Positions 34,659-44,791 are shown, numbered from the stretch's first letter. The stretch: 64,000 bases of DNA from an uncultured Pseudomonadota bacterium (GCA_937864035.1 CALMIO010000003.1:264673-328672), one strand, 5' to 3'. The notes: generated by a model from the sequence alone, not told the origin. Numbers and translations: made by a program.

Positions 34659-36845
34659 CTAGTAGCCTCCAGCATTGTCTTTAGGACATTGATGAGAAAA
34701 TCGGTTATAGGTATCTACGAGACTTAAACTCTTTTTATAAAGACGTAGCGCTTTTCTTTTTTCAGCTTTTGGTGATTTAACAAAGTTTCTTATCTGATGT
34801 CTAACTGCTGTCGGAAAGATCTTGAGAGTAATTAAATATAATTGATGCGACCTATCAACATAAGCTGATAAGTTTGCTCCGTGATCAACCAGCGTACAAG
34901 TTGTCCCCGCATCCGGAGGACAATGAGTCGTAACACGAGGCAAGCTCCAAACTCCTGTCCAATTTTGATCATAAAGCCTGCTAGCCTTGGCTAACATTCT
35001 AGTTTGGAAACTGCTGGCTGTTTTAAGGAATCTTCTCTCGACTCTTTTTACAAATTTTCTTAATAGATCGCGAATATGTTTAAATTGATCGAGAGAAGAG
35101 GAATCCAGCGCCAAAAGCGCATTAGTATTATCTCTGCCAACGCAGTTAAAACCCGGACAAATTTCAAGATTTTGATCGGCGATCGCTGTAACCCCAGCAA
35201 GACTCCAGCTAATTGGCGGCGATAACGGTCCAACTTTAACTGCTGAACCAATAGATCCGGGGAAAAAGGTGGTTGGTTGTCCGCGATCGATAGGTTCCGG
35301 AGAAAATCGGTTATTTTCCCCAATGGCGACATTAACCGAATAATCGTTTGGATTAGTATAACCAAACACAGCGGTTATTTGCGAACCACTGTTAAGCTGC
35401 AGACACTCCGCCCGCGGTGTTGGCATTTTGCAAAGGGTAACAAATGGATCATCACGATTAACCACCAACTCAGCCAACGAACCATTTGGCACGGAGACTC
35501 TCCAAGTAACAACTTTATTATTGCCATATTTGACGTTAAATTGCTGACGATGCAGACCGGGCTCAAAAATTGTTGTTTGCCCTTGATCAATGTCCCCCGG
35601 AGAGACGCTGTTTAAAGAACCAGCTGGAACGGTAAATTGATTGTTGGTTATATTTTCATAACCAAAAGCGACAAAAGTAGAGTTATTCGCTGTAAATAAA
35701 CAAGCATTAAGCTTCAACGCTTCAGGTGGAATCGTCGGTGTCATGGTTGCCGTGGCAGTGGCAGTATGAGTGGGAGTTGGAGTCGCCGTTGCCGTTGCTG
35801 TAGCCGTAGCAGTTGCCGTAAAGGTCGGAGTAAATGTCGGCGTGAACGTTGGTGTAAACGTTGGCGTAAAAGTCGGAGTAAATGTTGCTGTGTTGGTTGC
35901 CGTGGCGGTCGCCGTAGCCGTAAAGGTAGGTGTAAACGTCGGCGTAAAGGTTGCGGTAGCCGTCGCCGTAAACGTCGCCGTAAACGTTGGCGTAAATGTC
36001 GCCGTGCTGGTTGCCGTGGCAGTAGCCGTCGCCGTCGCCGTAAAGGTCGGAGTGAAAGTAGGCGTAAATGTCGGAGTAAATGTCGGCGTGAACGTTGGCG
36101 TAAAGGTCGGGGTGAAAGTTGGTGTAAACGTTGGTGTTGGAGTCGGCGTCGGATCGCAAGTGTCCGCGAAACCAAGCGTCAGATCATGCGCAGCGCCGGG
36201 TTGCCCGGGAAGATCTGAAATAGTCATCCGCATGGCGCCGGTGTTCATAAAACTAGCGGGACCGGCAGGACCGCTTGTAGTCATACTAGAAAAGTTCAAA
36301 GTAATCAGCCCCGTATTATCTAAATACGGTTCGTTAATATCAACAAAACCCTCTGACCAACGATTCTCCTGCCCTTGCTCCCAAACTCGCACAGTGATTC
36401 TAATCGGAGTTTGATTAGCGTAATCAAAAAACAACTTAAAAACAAATCGATTGTTGCAATCTCTTAAATTAATTCCTCCCAAACCAGAATAATTGATCGG
36501 TCGATTTACCCCCGGAGTCCCATCATAAATATATTCAGCACGGCCAGTCACCGAAACATCCTCGGCATAAGCGAGCAAGCCCGGCATATCACCAACGCCC
36601 GGAAGAGTTTCAGCAATAACAGACTGCGTGCTAGATAAATTATTTACCCTAACCCAACGACGGCCACCAATAGAGCCGGCATTTGCTATATTAGACTCAG
36701 CAAAAAAACCATTTAAAGAATTCGCCTCTAAATATTGCTCGCCTCGATAATCATCTATTGGCACGCCTAGCGCGGCGTCAATCAAAGATAAATTAACAGC
36801 CAAAAAAGCCGTTAAAATAAAAATGTTAAGTCGGATCTTTATCAT
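34659..36845 (-). CDS. Secreted jelly-roll protein with long Thr/Pro/Ala repeat linker (paralogue 1)
   Basis: A 728-residue protein with a signal peptide (1-28). Residues about 30-230 are nearly the same as in the downstream paralogue: [41 protein letters not shown]. They end at FADTCDP. Then comes a linker of about 140 residues made of PTFT and AT units. Two FGY-containing beta repeats follow ([22 protein letters not shown]), each with a DxGQxT/P-x-F motif. A helical Cys-containing C-terminus (RITTHCPPD-like: [11 protein letters not shown]) ends it. Likely extracellular. AGGA eight bases before the ATG is the ribosome site. Confidence 0.7.
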   Translation of the reverse strand: MIKIRLNIFILTAFLAVNLSLIDAALGVPIDDYRGEQYLEANSLNGFFAESNIANAGSIGGRRWVRVNNLSSTQSVIAETLPGVGDMPGLLAYAEDVSVTGRAEYIYDGTPGVNRPINYSGLGGINLRDCNNRFVFKLFFDYANQTPIRITVRVWEQGQENRWSEGFVDINEPYLDNTGLITLNFSSMTTSGPAGPASFMNTGAMRMTISDLPGQPGAAHDLTLGFADTCDPTPTPTPTFTPTFTPTFTPTFTPTFTPTFTPTFTPTFTATATATATATSTATFTPTFTATFTATATATFTPTFTPTFTATATATATNTATFTPTFTPTFTPTFTPTFTPTFTATATATATATATPTPTHTATATATMTPTIPPEALKLNACLFTANNSTFVAFGYENITNNQFTVPAGSLNSVSPGDIDQGQTTIFEPGLHRQQFNVKYGNNKVVTWRVSVPNGSLAELVVNRDDPFVTLCKMPTPRAECLQLNSGSQITAVFGYTNPNDYSVNVAIGENNRFSPEPIDRGQPTTFFPGSIGSAVKVGPLSPPISWSLAGVTAIADQNLEICPGFNCVGRDNTNALLALDSSSLDQFKHIRDLLRKFVKRVERRFLKTASSFQTRMLAKASRLYDQNWTGVWSLPRVTTHCPPDAGTTCTLVDHGANLSAYVDRSHQLYLITLKIFPTAVRHQIRNFVKSPKAEKRKALRLYKKSLSLVDTYNRFSHQCPKDNAGGY
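35740..36153. repeat. Coding tandem repeat of PTFT and AT units (paralogue 1 linker)
   Basis: About 414 bases of degenerate 12-base (Pro-Thr-Phe-Thr) and 6-base (Ala-Thr) units. The low-complexity composition leaves several other frames open on both strands, but only the minus frame of the secreted protein joins real domains. Such tracts change length by slippage. Confidence 0.9.
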
Positions 36846-37033
36846 TAAATATTCCTAATTACCCTTTAGATGCAGATAATAAGAGGAAAGATAATTAATT
36901 TTTCCAAATAATAAGCTAGGAAAAACCCCTACTAGGCTTATCGACAGCGATCTGTTTTTTTTAAAGGGGAAAAACTAAATAGAACAACAGGTAGAATCCG
37001 AATAAATTTGAAAGTAAATCAAACCCGCTCCTT

Positions 37034-37062
37034 GGGCGAGACACAAATAGTCAATCTCGCCC
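37034..37062 (-). terminator. Terminator-like hairpin downstream of paralogue 2
   Basis: A perfect 8-bp GC-rich stem, GGGCGAGA (37034-37041) with TCTCGCCC (37055-37062), and a 13-base loop. It lies about 42 bases past the stop of the gene ending at 37104. The T-run on the minus strand is weak. Confidence 0.5.
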
Positions 37063-37103
37063 TCTTACGTTATGTCAAATTTACAAAGCGTTATTAGACG
37101 TTA

Positions 37104-39068
37104 TTAATAACTGTCACTAACGCCACCGGCTGGATTCGGACAAACACTATGAAGCCGTGGATAACCCTTTGATTCGCCAAGCGCCATATCTCGCAACCTT
37201 AAAGCTCGAGCCTTGAAGACGCGTGGTTTACCAACGCCGTTTCTATCTCCTAACCTAGCGACCTCACTCAGCACCTCAATCACAAGATTATAAAGCTCTC
37301 GAGAATCAGTGTCGTAAGCGTCAAGTTTAGGACCACTATCGGTCATAATGCAGGTTGATTCAACCGGACAGATAGTCGTAATTCTAGCCAGAGACCAAGT
37401 AGTCTCCCACGCTCTCGTATAAGCATTTTTTGCTCTAGCTAAAACTTTCTTTACAAAACGTTCAGCCCTATCATTACCAAACCTTCTTAGTAGGCGATTA
37501 GCTAAACTTTTTACTAATTTTTCCTGATCGGCGGCAACTGAATCTAGTCTAAATTGACGCTCCAATTGATCAATATCACTACACTTATTATTAGAACCAT
37601 CCGGACAAAGCTCGGTATTTGCAGAAGCTGTTGCCTTGCGCGTATAAAGATACCAAGTGACGTCTTCAGTGTTTTTAGCTGAAAGCGTGAAAGCATTTCC
37701 TATCGTTCCAGCCAAAAACTCTTTAGGTTGACCACGATCGGCTGGGGCAGGATCAACATAATTTAGCTCCCCACCGGGCGGCACTACTACAGTATGGCTA
37801 TTATCATTTCTATACCCAAAACGGGCTGAATACTGAGAGTTACTTACAGAGCTTAAACAAACAAACGGGGTTAAATCTTTGCAACGCTCAATAAACGAAC
37901 TATCACGATCAACAACTAACTCACTCGCAGGCAAATTCGGAACAACTACCCGCCAAGTGGTAACTTTATCAACTAACTTCACAACAAATTGTTGCAAATG
38001 TTGCCCAGGCAAAAAGTTCGTGGTTTGTCCACGATTAACCGGCTCAGGGTTGAAAGCATTATTAGATCCCACCGGCACATTGACCGCTTGAGAGGAGGAA
38101 TTAATGTAACCAAAGTGACCATACTTATTGCCGCCAGACTCGACAATGCACACCTTCAAAGCCAATGGAGAAGTCGGAACAGTTGTCGCCGTTGCTGTTG
38201 CTGTAGCCGTGGCTGTAGCGGTTGCGGTAGCCGTCGGAGTAACAGTCGGGGTAAGTGTCGGTAAATTTGTTGGTGTAAATGTAGGAGTTGCTGTGCTGGT
38301 CGCCGTAGCTGTTGGTGTAAAAGTTGGAGTAAAAGTCGGCGTAGGTGTTGAAGTCCTAGTTGCCGTAGCTGTCGGTGTCGGCGTTGGATCACAGGTGTCG
38401 GCAAAACCAAGTGTCAGATCGTGCGCATTACCAACCTGACCGGGAAGATCTGAAATAGTCATTCGTATAGCGCCGGTATTTGTAAAGCTAGCCGCTCCAG
38501 CAGGACCGCTTGTGGTCATATTAGCAAAGCTCAAAGTAACGAGCCCGGTGCCGCTGATATAAGCTTGGTTAATATCTACAAATCCCTCCGACCAACGATT
38601 CTCTTGGCCTTGCTCCCAGACACGAACGGTGATCCGAATAGGAATTTGATTGGCGTAATCAAAAAACAACTTAAAAACAAATCGATTATTGCAGTCTCTT
38701 AAATTAACTCCGCCCAAACCAGAATAATTAATCGACCGATTTACCCCCGGAGTCCCATCATAAATATATTCAGCACGACCAGTCGTTGAAACATCCTCGG
38801 CATAAGCAAGCAAACCAGGCATATCGCCCACACCCGGAAGAGTTTCAGCAATAACAGATTGCGTGTTGGCTAAATTAGTCACTCTAACCCAACGACGACC
38901 GCCAATAGAGCCGGCATTTGCTATATTAGATTCAGCAAAAAAACCATTTGAGGCATTGGCTTCCAAATATTGTGCCCCAAGATAATTATCGATCGGCACG
39001 CTATGGGCAGAGGGCAAAATTACGAACAAAGAAAGCAAAACAGTTAAAGCTATATTTTTGATATTCAT
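37104..39068 (-). CDS. Secreted jelly-roll protein with Thr/Pro/Ala repeat linker (paralogue 2)
   Basis: A 654-residue protein made of the same parts as the gene downstream of it: signal peptide (1-23), nearly identical N-terminal beta domain ending FADTCDP, and a shorter Thr/Pro/Ala linker of about 75 residues. Two FGY repeats follow ([22 protein letters not shown]) with GQTTNFLPG and [10 protein letters not shown] helical C-terminus carries [10 protein letters not shown]. The pair is a tandem duplication in which the N-terminal domain has stayed far more alike than the C-terminal half. This suggests recent gene conversion or a constant anchoring role. Probably secreted; ligand unknown. Confidence 0.7.
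   Translation of the reverse strand: MNIKNIALTVLLSLFVILPSAHSVPIDNYLGAQYLEANASNGFFAESNIANAGSIGGRRWVRVTNLANTQSVIAETLPGVGDMPGLLAYAEDVSTTGRAEYIYDGTPGVNRSINYSGLGGVNLRDCNNRFVFKLFFDYANQIPIRITVRVWEQGQENRWSEGFVDINQAYISGTGLVTLSFANMTTSGPAGAASFTNTGAIRMTISDLPGQVGNAHDLTLGFADTCDPTPTPTATATRTSTPTPTFTPTFTPTATATSTATPTFTPTNLPTLTPTVTPTATATATATATATATATTVPTSPLALKVCIVESGGNKYGHFGYINSSSQAVNVPVGSNNAFNPEPVNRGQTTNFLPGQHLQQFVVKLVDKVTTWRVVVPNLPASELVVDRDSSFIERCKDLTPFVCLSSVSNSQYSARFGYRNDNSHTVVVPPGGELNYVDPAPADRGQPKEFLAGTIGNAFTLSAKNTEDVTWYLYTRKATASANTELCPDGSNNKCSDIDQLERQFRLDSVAADQEKLVKSLANRLLRRFGNDRAERFVKKVLARAKNAYTRAWETTWSLARITTICPVESTCIMTDSGPKLDAYDTDSRELYNLVIEVLSEVARLGDRNGVGKPRVFKARALRLRDMALGESKGYPRLHSVCPNPAGGVSDSY
38170..38394. 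repeat. Coding tandem repeat of Thr/Pro/Ala units (paralogue 2 linker)
   Basis: About 225 bases of the same degenerate PT/AT codon units as in the neighbouring paralogue, roughly half the length. As there, spurious frames open in both strands. Confidence 0.85.
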
Positions 39069-39150
39069 TTCAGTACAACTAAAAGCTTTGATGAAAGCTA
39101 AACTACAAAAAATTACGGGTATAGGAACACTGTTAAGATCAGAGTAAAAC

Positions 39151-40017
39151 CTAGTTTTGATCCACTATAGTTTTACCACAAAAAAAAAGATAAGCAAGCG
39201 TCAAGCACCCGCCAAAAACAATCGCCATTAAAATCGGGGGTTGTACTAGGAGAATATAGCGATCCGGGATGCCTCCTAAAAGACGGACTTCTGGATCTAA
39301 GTATATGAAAAACTTTGATGTTTTTAAGGAAATAATCCAAGCAGAGTGCAACCCGATTGAAACCCATAATGAATTAGAGTAAGCAAAAATAATCGCCAAA
39401 AAACAACCAGCTACAAACAAAGTGAAAAAGCCGAGAAACATCTCACCAATAAAAAGATTAACAAAAAGCTCCTCAAGGTAGCGCAACCCTTCAAGCGGAG
39501 ACTGATTAATCGGCCGAAAACCATACGCAGGTTGCAAAAAATGAAGGATGGAATAAATTGCAGAACCAAAAACACAGGCAATAACTAACCCGAATCTTAC
39601 TCGAAGCAAGCTAAACAAAATACCTCGAAAAAAAACTTCCTCAATGAAACTGACAATTAAAGCAGCGGCAACCGTTTTGAAAACAAATCGGGCACTAATT
39701 GAAAATTGATTGCTTTGGAAAACAATCTGCTCATTAAATAAAAATGGATAGATTATAACGCACCCTAAAGCGCCACAAATAAATCCTTTCCAAAAAATTC
39801 GCGAATTTTTAAGCCATCTTTTGTCAAAATCAAGTCGGATCTTTTTCCAAAAAACCAATAACGCTAATAAAACAAAGACCACCACCACCCGATCAAACAC
39901 TCGTGAATAAGGATAGCTAAAACCATCGATCCAAGATATTAGAAAGAAAAAAATAGCTGGTGAAACCAGCGCGCTCAAAAAAATCGCGCCGCCAATAACT
40001 AAAATTAAATTTCGCAT
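39151..40017 (-). CDS. CPBP (CAAX/Abi) intramembrane metalloprotease
   Basis: A 288-residue protein with about eight membrane helices. The CPBP catalytic motifs are present: [17 protein letters not shown] (EExxxR), YSILHFLQP (His of motif 2) and a later SIGLHSAWI (motif 3 His). The family includes Rce1-type prenyl proteases and bacteriocin self-immunity or maturation proteins, but this copy sits in a sugar-metabolism operon far from the RiPP locus. It begins five bases after the DUF2304 gene, so it is the last gene of the apaG-GT2-DUF2304 unit. Confidence 0.82.
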   Translation of the reverse strand: MRNLILVIGGAIFLSALVSPAIFFFLISWIDGFSYPYSRVFDRVVVVFVLLALLVFWKKIRLDFDKRWLKNSRIFWKGFICGALGCVIIYPFLFNEQIVFQSNQFSISARFVFKTVAAALIVSFIEEVFFRGILFSLLRVRFGLVIACVFGSAIYSILHFLQPAYGFRPINQSPLEGLRYLEELFVNLFIGEMFLGFFTLFVAGCFLAIIFAYSNSLWVSIGLHSAWIISLKTSKFFIYLDPEVRLLGGIPDRYILLVQPPILMAIVFGGCLTLAYLFFCGKTIVDQN

Positions 40018-40022
40018 TTAAT

Positions 40023-40382
40023 TTATTCTTGAAAATTATTTTTTTTATTTATAACAGCGCTCGGCAGTCTGGCAAAACGAATCGCCAAGGCTCGAATAAG
40101 TTCGGTTTGCGACTGTTGAATAGAGGAAATTTTCGAATAAATAGCTATAAAAATATGTAGCGTCAAAACTATAAAAAGATAAAATATCAAGTCTGTGCCG
40201 CGCCCAACTCCGATAAAGTTGGCTATTTTACCCGTCAAATCTGGCGCCAAAACAAAAACAACGCCTGCCGCCACTAAAGAAAGCGCTATTAAACGATCAA
40301 AAAGAACCGTGCGGAAAAAATTCAAATACAAAACGAAAGCCCCCAATAAACCGACAATTAAAAGTATTTGAATTAAACTCAT
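40023..40382 (-). CDS. DUF2304 small membrane protein
   Basis: A 119-residue protein with three membrane helices and the DUF2304 pattern: an N-terminal Q..L..G...L, APDLTGKIANFIGVGRGTDL between helices 2 and 3, and a final coiled segment (SSIQQSQTELIRALAIRFA). DUF2304 proteins nearly always pair with a GT2 dolichyl-phosphate-mannose-synthase-like enzyme, as here. They may help anchor or regulate it. Confidence 0.85.
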   Translation of the reverse strand: MSLIQILLIVGLLGAFVLYLNFFRTVLFDRLIALSLVAAGVVFVLAPDLTGKIANFIGVGRGTDLIFYLFIVLTLHIFIAIYSKISSIQQSQTELIRALAIRFARLPSAVINKKNNFQE

Positions 40383-40461
40383 AAAAAAATTTTGCTAATA
40401 AAAAACTATAGTTTCACTTTGGAACGATCTCAAACAAATCGGCAAAACACCCATTTAAAAA

Positions 40462-41154
40462 TTATCGCCAAAGCCGCTCGGTTAAACTCTCCCATAAGAT
40501 GCTGATAGCATTGCTCATCTTTTGCCCTTTTTGCAAAGAATAATCGGTATAACGAATTTTCACCGGCACCTCCATATAGCGCAAACCAGTTTTCCCAATT
40601 TGTGTCAGTAGCTGACTAGCATGCGCCATCCGATTTTGAGTTATCTTAATCTTCTGCGCCGCAACATCCGTCAACGCCCGCAAACCATTATGAGTGTCGG
40701 TTATTTTAAGTCCAGTTGTTAAGCGGGTAAAGAAAGTCGCCAATCGCAATAATTTTAAGCGCGACAAAGGAATATTCAAAGCTTCGCCGCCAGCTAGAAA
40801 ACGAGAACCAAGCGTAATATCACACTCGCCAGCAAGCAATGGAGCAAGCAAACGATCGACCGATTCCCGAGTGTGTTGTCCATCAGAATCAAAAGTAACC
40901 AAGTATTTTGCTCCTCGCGAAAGAGCAAAATCAATTCCAGTTTGCAAAGAGGCGCCCTGCCCTAAATTGACAAGATGCCTTAGCAAATAAAGAGAATCAA
41001 ATTTTTCACAAACTTCGTACGTTCCGTCTCGAGAAGCATCATCAACCACAACCACGGAGTAATCACTGCGATCAAAAGAGCTTAAAACATCGGCAATCGC
41101 CAAAGCTTCGTTGTAGGCTGGGATGATTATCCAAATAGAAGAATCTAGCTTCAA
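40462..41154 (-). CDS. Family 2 glycosyltransferase (polyprenyl-phosphate mannosyl/glucosyl type)
   Basis: A 230-residue GT-A enzyme starting at TTG 41154. IIPAYNEALAIADVL and VVVVDDASRDGTYEVC are the nucleotide-sugar site. FDSDGQHTRESVDRLL provides the DxD-equivalent. ITDTHNGLRALTDVA matches the D...G.R segment of DPM1-like enzymes. It has no C-terminal membrane helices of its own, which fits the neighbouring DUF2304 partner. It probably charges undecaprenyl phosphate with a sugar for a GT-C transferase such as the one at 2.2-3.7 kb; that link is inference. Confidence 0.88.
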   Translation of the reverse strand: MKLDSSIWIIIPAYNEALAIADVLSSFDRSDYSVVVVDDASRDGTYEVCEKFDSLYLLRHLVNLGQGASLQTGIDFALSRGAKYLVTFDSDGQHTRESVDRLLAPLLAGECDITLGSRFLAGGEALNIPLSRLKLLRLATFFTRLTTGLKITDTHNGLRALTDVAAQKIKITQNRMAHASQLLTQIGKTGLRYMEVPVKIRYTDYSLQKGQKMSNAISILWESLTERLWR

Positions 41155-41178
41155 GAGAAAAATATCTATTAAAAAATT

Positions 41179-41598
41179 TTAGTGCACTAGATGCGGACAA
41201 AGGAGCTTAAAACGAGGAATTTCAACTAAAAATTTACTGCCATCCGATTTTACAAATGTGTAATGACCGCTCATCGAACCAACAGGATCGCGAATAATTG
41301 TACTACTTTCATAGCGAAAAATTTCCCTAGGCTTAATAGTTGGTTGCATGCCGATTACTCCCGGGCCAGAGACTTCCGTTATTTTAATCCCATTTGAAAA
41401 AACCAGCCAATCGCGCGAAACCAACTGAGCGCTTTCCGAGCCAATATTTTCAATTGTCACCAAATAGCTAAAAGTAAATACGTTATTCTCTTCGTTTGAA
41501 TTACGGGGATCATATCTGGGGACTACTGACACCCTAAAACCCGAAGAAACAGCCGAATAACTATTAGTTGAATCGCCAATGGCATTATCTAGCCGCAT
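41179..41598 (-). CDS. apaG: ApaG domain protein
   Basis: About 139 residues from ATG 41598; the frame is open to TTG 41655, but the shorter form matches the family's usual 125-135 residues. It is a fibronectin-III-like beta sandwich: FTFSYLVTIENIGSESAQLV, SRDWLVFSNG, GPGVIGMQPTIKPREIFRYE, GSMSGHYTFVKSDGSKF and VEIPRFKL are the classic ApaG segments. The biochemical role is not settled (linked to Co2+ resistance and diadenosine metabolism). It lies 24 bases before the GT2 gene, probably co-transcribed. Confidence 0.88.
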   Translation of the reverse strand: MRLDNAIGDSTNSYSAVSSGFRVSVVPRYDPRNSNEENNVFTFSYLVTIENIGSESAQLVSRDWLVFSNGIKITEVSGPGVIGMQPTIKPREIFRYESSTIIRDPVGSMSGHYTFVKSDGSKFLVEIPRFKLLCPHLVH

Positions 41599-41709
41599 AT
41601 TGATCTTAGAATACAAAAAGCCGTGGTTTTTAGAAAGTACCAACTCTATCGGCAATTATCGCCAACCGCAACCTTGCCAACTAACCCGTTGTCAGGATAA
41701 TTCAATTTC

Positions 41710-42633
41710 TTAAATAGCTCGTTTAGCGGCCATGCTCGGCAATTGTTTCTCCGCTCGCAAAGATACTTGATCAATCTCTCCAAAACCGAGCTTGACATTA
41801 AGAGCGTTAAGAGCCTCAACTACGGCAACACTACTTTGATAACGCGCATCAGGAGCCCGGGCGATACACTTTAAAACAAAAGTATCAATTTCTGCGGGCA
41901 ACGCAATGTTGTAAGTTGAAGGTTTTGGGGGATCGTCTTTTACTTTGGCGGTCAAATTATCAAGCAGGTGTTTATTTTCAAAGGGAAAGCGCCCCGTAAA
42001 AAGTTGAAAGGCCGTTACTCCAAGAGAATAAATATCTCCGGTGATATCGCTTTTGCCTAAAGCCACGTATTCAGGGCTTACATAATTGACACTGCCAACT
42101 ATTCGCTGATCATAACTTTGATCGGGCTCGGTAAATCGAATAGCTATATTAAAATCGCTAATAACTACACGGTCATTGGCGGATATTAAAATATTATCAG
42201 GCTTAATATCGCGATGCAAAACGCCTCGATCGTGAATAGCGGCCAAACCGGAAGCAACTTGATAGAGAATATTAAGCCAGCGCCGCAAAGAGCGAGGCGC
42301 GATATTTTCAGACAAAGATCCTCTCTCGGCGTACTCCATCGCATAGGCAAGAATCGGAAAACCCGTCGCCGGAAATGTTTCCGATACTTTCATAACGTTT
42401 AGGTGATCAATCTCGCGCAAAATCACGATCTCATGATTCAAACGATGAACGGCCGCTAGATCACTATCGATCTCTCTGGCGCGCTTTATAACAACTCTTC
42501 TATCAAGATTAGTCGAATCAACGCACAAAAAGAGATCATAGGCTGAATTCTTTTGTAGCATCGCGATCACTTTGAAGCGATCGTAAAGAATCGTATCCTC
42601 GTCAATTCTCAAGATTTTTCCCTCTTTTTTCAT
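41710..42633 (-). CDS. Hanks-type serine/threonine protein kinase with a DFN variant
   Basis: About 307 residues from ATG 42633 (TTG 42654 also in frame). The full kinase domain shows VVIKRA (Lys), HRDIKPDNILI (catalytic loop), then ISDFNIAIRF, where DFG is changed to DFN, and GSVNYVSPEYVALGKSDI with an APE-like SPE and GDIYSLGVTAFQLFTGRFPF. The N-lobe glycine-rich loop (MLQKNSAYDLF) is poorly conserved. No membrane helix or PASTA repeat is present, so it is cytoplasmic. It diverges from the ABC-like gene at 42872 across 238 bases. Confidence 0.88.
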   Translation of the reverse strand: MKKEGKILRIDEDTILYDRFKVIAMLQKNSAYDLFLCVDSTNLDRRVVIKRAREIDSDLAAVHRLNHEIVILREIDHLNVMKVSETFPATGFPILAYAMEYAERGSLSENIAPRSLRRWLNILYQVASGLAAIHDRGVLHRDIKPDNILISANDRVVISDFNIAIRFTEPDQSYDQRIVGSVNYVSPEYVALGKSDITGDIYSLGVTAFQLFTGRFPFENKHLLDNLTAKVKDDPPKPSTYNIALPAEIDTFVLKCIARAPDARYQSSVAVVEALNALNVKLGFGEIDQVSLRAEKQLPSMAAKRAI

Positions 42634-42871
42634 GGTTAATGAACAAGAAACCAACTATCAAAGGCAAGGATCTCAATCCCACCAAATCAGACAGCCGTAA
42701 GCTCGCTTAGTTAATATTTGTTATGCAAAACTCTAGATTAAAGGTAAAATAACGTTATAATGGAGTAATTATTCAATTTTGCCAGAAGAAGTTATAATAG
42801 GCAAATGCCCCTATAGATTTTCAAGAAAAATGCCGTATTTGGATTTGTTAGTTGTTTTTCCTAGGCTTTAA

Positions 42872-44395
42872 ATGATGCGCGGAGTAAAAGAGTTGCATAA
42901 ACTTCAGCTAAAGCTGGTTTCCGCCAGAGGCGAACTGTTAAATTGCGTCAACTGCTTTGCCTCGCAAATCTCGGTTCTCAGAGCCGAAATTGCTTCCGAC
43001 CTAAAACCATACGAAAGGGCTCTCGCTGGCAAGCCGGGCGCCGAGAAATTTATCATCGAACTGGATGGAGAACCTTACAAGCCGGAAGAACAAGTTTTGA
43101 TCGGATTTGGGGAGAATTTTATTGCATCTCAACAAAGCATCGCAGACTATTTAAAATCGGCAAACTGTCCAGATGCCGCCATTGAATCTCTTTTAATAAC
43201 CTTCGGAATTGAACAACGTTCAAACCTGCCATGTGCCAACTTAACGCGCTCCGACGAACGCAAACTCCGTCTCCTAGCGGCGTCTTATTCAAAACACAAA
43301 GTTATAGTTCTTAACGATCCTTTCGAGCCGATTTCAGTGGAGTCAAAGGAAAAATTCGCCGAGCTCATGCTTAACTCAGTTCGCTCAAGAAATCAAATAA
43401 TTGTGGTTGTCAATTTAAGTTATAGACCAAGTTGTTGGATTGACGCCAAAGGGATAACCCGTATTCAAGTTGGCGAATCACTCCAAAAAACTGTTGGCTT
43501 TGGAAGCAATAACGTAGCGTTAAAAGCAATTATTGAAGAAGTTCGGGTAAACGCCCAAAAAAATAATTTATCACTTGCTACCGAAGAAAAAGATATTAAA
43601 TCAGCTGATTATGCCGAGCTTAATCCAGAAAATATTGCTCCGCAAAAAACTTCGCCTTTTGTTTTAGCCGCGCTAGCCGCACTGATTCCATCTTCCAGCA
43701 AATTAAGCCAAATATCCATTAAATTAACCTTAACAACCGGCACAGTTATCCTAATCGGAGTTGGAGGCTTTCTAGCTTATAAAAAATACAGCTTAAATGA
43801 AACTCAACCGGTTGCCATTCTTAATCAGAAATTAGATTCATTAGAGAATAAACAAATTAGTAATACAGAATTTAATTTGAAAAAAATTGATCAACAACTT
43901 CATACTAACGAGTCAAAAGGTAAAAATCAAAAAATTGCAGAGCCTGAAATTGATAACAAAAGCATCGCCATCAATAATAAACTAATTCAAACTGAAGAAA
44001 AAATAAATTACGTGCTTGATCTTTATCCTATATCCATTAAAGAAGGAGTGATTAAAACATTTAACATGCAAGCGATCAACACAAATAACGCGAGCATCAA
44101 AACAAATTACACCGAAGAACAACCCAACGTTATCAAGAGCAAAGAAGCTGGAGAATTGCTCTTGCTTCTGCAAAGCGCTGATGGTACTGGAGCAGATCTT
44201 CCCGATAGCCCTGCTAGATCAGCTAGCAGTAATAACAACTATGAACCACCACCCCCAAATAACGACCCGCTTCGCCATTTGCCCCCAGATGCGACTGAAG
44301 AGGAGAAAAAGCGAGAGATTATCAGACAAAAATTCTTGGAAGCGATTGAAAAAGCAGCCAGAAAGAAAAGGGAGGAACCTCCCGATCCTCAATAA
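42872..44395 (+). CDS. Degenerate ABC-ATPase-like domain fused to a single-helix membrane protein
   Basis: A 507-residue protein I do not recognise as a known family. Residues 123-152 (NLTRSDERKLRLLAA ... KVIVLNDPFEPIS) align by eye with the ABC signature helix, Walker B and D-loop (LSGGe..rl.lA...vliLDEP...lD). The catalytic D-E pair reads N-D, and no Walker A loop exists upstream. It therefore looks like a non-hydrolysing pseudo-ATPase. One membrane helix (about 285-304) leads to an Asn/Lys-rich low-complexity region. The tail has Pro-rich EPPPPNNDP and an acidic-basic coil. It diverges from the kinase gene. Confidence 0.55.
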   Translation: MMRGVKELHKLQLKLVSARGELLNCVNCFASQISVLRAEIASDLKPYERALAGKPGAEKFIIELDGEPYKPEEQVLIGFGENFIASQQSIADYLKSANCPDAAIESLLITFGIEQRSNLPCANLTRSDERKLRLLAASYSKHKVIVLNDPFEPISVESKEKFAELMLNSVRSRNQIIVVVNLSYRPSCWIDAKGITRIQVGESLQKTVGFGSNNVALKAIIEEVRVNAQKNNLSLATEEKDIKSADYAELNPENIAPQKTSPFVLAALAALIPSSSKLSQISIKLTLTTGTVILIGVGGFLAYKKYSLNETQPVAILNQKLDSLENKQISNTEFNLKKIDQQLHTNESKGKNQKIAEPEIDNKSIAINNKLIQTEEKINYVLDLYPISIKEGVIKTFNMQAINTNNASIKTNYTEEQPNVIKSKEAGELLLLLQSADGTGADLPDSPARSASSNNNYEPPPPNNDPLRHLPPDATEEEKKREIIRQKFLEAIEKAARKKREEPPDPQ

Positions 44396-44463
44396 ATATA
44401 GTATTTCTTAAAACTCTTTGCCGAAAAAGAGCAGATAGTATTTGGATATAGTTTTAGTTTTTT

Positions 44464-44646
44464 AGAAAGCGCTGTCTGTCGCAAGCCTAATACATCATTC
44501 TGGATTTTCGGCTTACGCTCTTTTTGGTACCACTGCTTGCATCACCGTCGATCCACTCCCTTATTTATGCCAACTTCATCACAGAAAAAGATCGGTAATA
44601 ACTTGTTTTTAAGCCTCTCGTTAAAATCTTTCTGTGTAGATACACA
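44464..44646 (-). pseudogene. Remnant of an IS630-like transposase
   Basis: Read on the minus strand, this segment gives a peptide with LPIFFCDEVGINKGVD, a stop, then KQWYQKERKPKIQNDV. That resembles the second catalytic block of IS630/Tc1-type transposases (lfflDE.gv......r.W..kGe.p.v). The stop codon, the absence of the first Asp block and the lack of an upstream frame mark it as decayed. No clean terminal inverted repeats were found. Family assignment is by eye. Confidence 0.45.
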
Positions 44647-44702
44647 AAATTTTGAAACTCGAAATTCTTCAAGCGTACAATTAATTTTGTTTATTTGAGC
44701 TG

Positions 44703-44721
44703 TATTACGTGTCACGTAATA
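44703..44721. promoter_or_regulatory. 19-bp perfect palindrome
   Basis: TATTACGTG-T-CACGTAATA is symmetric about one base. It lies near the transposase remnant and not upstream of any gene I can support, so it may be an orphan operator or a mobile-element end. Confidence 0.45.
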
Positions 44722-44791
44722 TATCTGCAGATAGAGATTATTTTGGCAAAAATCTTTGAAAAATACTACAAAAACCCTAACAATTTAAAAG

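Larger units (their letters stand above)
44396..44791. other. Gene-poor region with decayed transposase and a palindrome
   Basis: About 400 bases between the ABC-like gene and the LOG gene (convergent). It contains an IS630-like remnant (44464-44646, minus) and a 19-bp palindrome at 44703-44721. No intact gene is present. The insertion of a mobile element and its later loss is the simplest reading. Confidence 0.6.

Noticed and set aside
35722..36414. Several long overlapping frames on both strands across the Thr/Pro/Ala repeat, some predicting Val/Gly or Arg/Ser repeats
   Set aside because: They arise from low-complexity codon repeats; only the minus frame of the secreted protein connects to a signal peptide and folded domains.
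38128..38439. A plus-strand Val/Ala/Gly repeat frame over the second linker
   Set aside because: Same repeat artefact as at 35.7 kb; no ribosome site or domains.
39151..40017. CPBP protease as the RiPP leader peptidase or immunity gene
   Set aside because: It is 22 kb away, in an apaG-GT2-DUF2304 operon; only family reputation links it to bacteriocins.
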